Origin: Balaenoptera acutorostrata
Lineage: Eukaryota; Chordata; Mammalia; Artiodactyla; Balaenopteridae
DNA: 64,000 bases
NCBI RefSeq assembly: GCF_949987535.1
Contig: NW_026646029.1
Coordinates: forward strand, 1,116,001-1,180,000
Direction of reading: 5' to 3'
Shown here: piece after piece, positions 63,384 through 64,000 of the stretch
How positions within the stretch are numbered: position 1 is the stretch's first letter
Layout: every line of letters starts with the position of its first letter
Made by a program: the position numbers and the translations under genes
Notes under the pieces: generated by a model
Told to the model about the DNA's origin: nothing
Seen by the model: only the letters and a program-made list of their open reading frames with translations
Databases searched by the model: none

Positions 63384-64000
63384 ACAGAGAGATATCAATA
63401 CATAGGTTTGAAGATTCTTACTAGTCAGATATATTCTTGTGTGGTGAATAGGGGATGTTGAGTCCAGTTCACTGAGCAAGGAGTAGGTCTTGTCTATTAC
63501 ATATTGGGTTTATGGAACGGTATCTGAGCTAATTTGAAACCCTTGCTTTATTCATCACCCCACCTCACCTTTCCCGTTCAGCAGCCATAGTGTGTTTTCT
63601 GAACGTGTGACTCTGTTCTGTTTTGTAATTCAGTTCAAGTGTAGCGGTTTTTACATTCCCTCTATAAGTGATATCTTATGATAAGTGTCTTTTTCTGTGT
63701 GACTTATTTCACTTAGAATCGTTGTACCTAAATCCACTCATCTTGCTGCTACTAGCCTTATGATGTTGATTCCATGGCTGAGTGATATTCCATTGTACAT
63801 GAGGACCACAACTTCTTTATCCATTTTTCTCTTTCGTAGGGTATTTAAGGTGTAATGAAGTGGGGGTTCTTGTCACCAGAGCAGCCCTAAACTTTGGGGT
63901 GCCTGTGTCTTGCTGATTTTTAGTTTTCCCACTATATACGCCCATGAGTAGAAGTGCCCTATGGTCTCTAAGTTGTGTTTTTTAGATGTTTCAGGACACA
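63384..64000. repeat. Satellite monomer R22, cut by the window end (copy of R8)
   Basis: The first 617 bp of a unit match R8 (for example ctttcgtagggtatttaagg, cactatatacgcccatgagtag). The window ends before its palindrome. Confidence 0.9.

Larger units (their letters stand above)
26243..64000. repeat. Satellite array, right block (same family)
   Basis: The same satellite resumes near 26243 (ttcagccccaaaagtgtcc, against ctcagccccaagagtgtcc inside intact monomers). It runs to the window end with 21 complete monomers in the same orientation as the left block. Unit starts are 26463, 28219, 29979, 31738, 33497, 35256, 37015, 38772, 40531, 42288, 44047, 45804, 47562, 49321, 51072, 52832, 54591, 56350, 58109, 59868, 61627 and 63384. 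Units are mostly 1,756-1,760 bp; the one at 49321 is 1,751. The exact left edge is uncertain by some tens of bases because the first monomers are diverged. No gene is supported here. Confidence 0.92.
29033..64000. repeat. Large higher-order duplication, offset 24,612 bp (14 monomers)
   Basis: About 29033-39388 and 53645-64000 share private variants at a constant offset of 24,612 bp, with only occasional differences (for example 29408 c/g, 54834 region, 61990 region). 24,612 is 14 units of 1,758 bp. The second copy runs off the window, so the true length is at least 10.3 kb. Confidence 0.85.

Noticed and set aside
1..64000. Delphinid (1,580-bp) form of the common cetacean satellite
   Set aside because: The measured period is 1,751-1,764 bp throughout, which fits the longer form found outside Delphinidae.

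Overview
The window is mammalian heterochromatin, most likely cetacean. Almost all of it (about 55.7 of 64 kb) is a head-to-tail satellite with a monomer of 1,751-1,764 bp, mostly 1,757-1,764. That length and the sequence character fit the 'common cetacean satellite', known with a ~1,760-bp unit in most whales and ~1,580 bp in Delphinidae. A non-delphinid whale is therefore the best guess. No functional host gene, rRNA, tRNA or CRISPR array is visible. The many 60-190 codon open frames recur once per monomer on both strands and are by-products of the repeat.

Layout: 1-17961 is the left satellite array (10 complete monomers, start and end partial). 17962-26242 is an 8.3-kb interruption. 26243-64000 is the right array (21 complete monomers, start and end partial). 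Monomers are counted here from the conserved 'acagagagatatcaa' motif.

The monomer is composite. About 1.1 kb of it aligns by eye to the 3' UTR and 3' end of ORF2 of a LINE-1 in antisense orientation, with the same landmarks in the same order as the L1s in the interruption. In the middle of that L1 part sits a 72-bp near-perfect palindrome (TTGGCCAAAAAG...CTTTTTGGCCAA). Its outer arms resemble the termini of a short palindromic mariner-type element. The remaining ~0.65 kb is unrecognised.

The interruption holds, left to right: a poly(T) and an 836-bp segment with its own AATAAA signal, which looks like an L1 3' transduction; a nearly complete antisense L1 (3' UTR, ORF2 with one frameshift, decayed ORF1, part of the 5' UTR); unassigned sequence with an 80-bp L1 scrap; and an older L1 3' end. 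That older copy is colinear with the satellite's L1 core but lacks the palindrome. Satellite phase is not preserved across the interruption and no target-site duplication is seen, so it is not one clean insertion.

The arrays show duplication at several scales: a 1,758-bp monomer copy, 3,516- and 3,527-bp dimers, and a 24,612-bp block of 14 monomers (from ~29.05 kb and from ~53.66 kb) whose left breakpoint falls in or beside a palindrome. The monomer beside the right edge of the interruption is clearly the most diverged, as expected at an old array edge. All comparisons were made by eye; percentages and family names need alignment and a repeat-library search.
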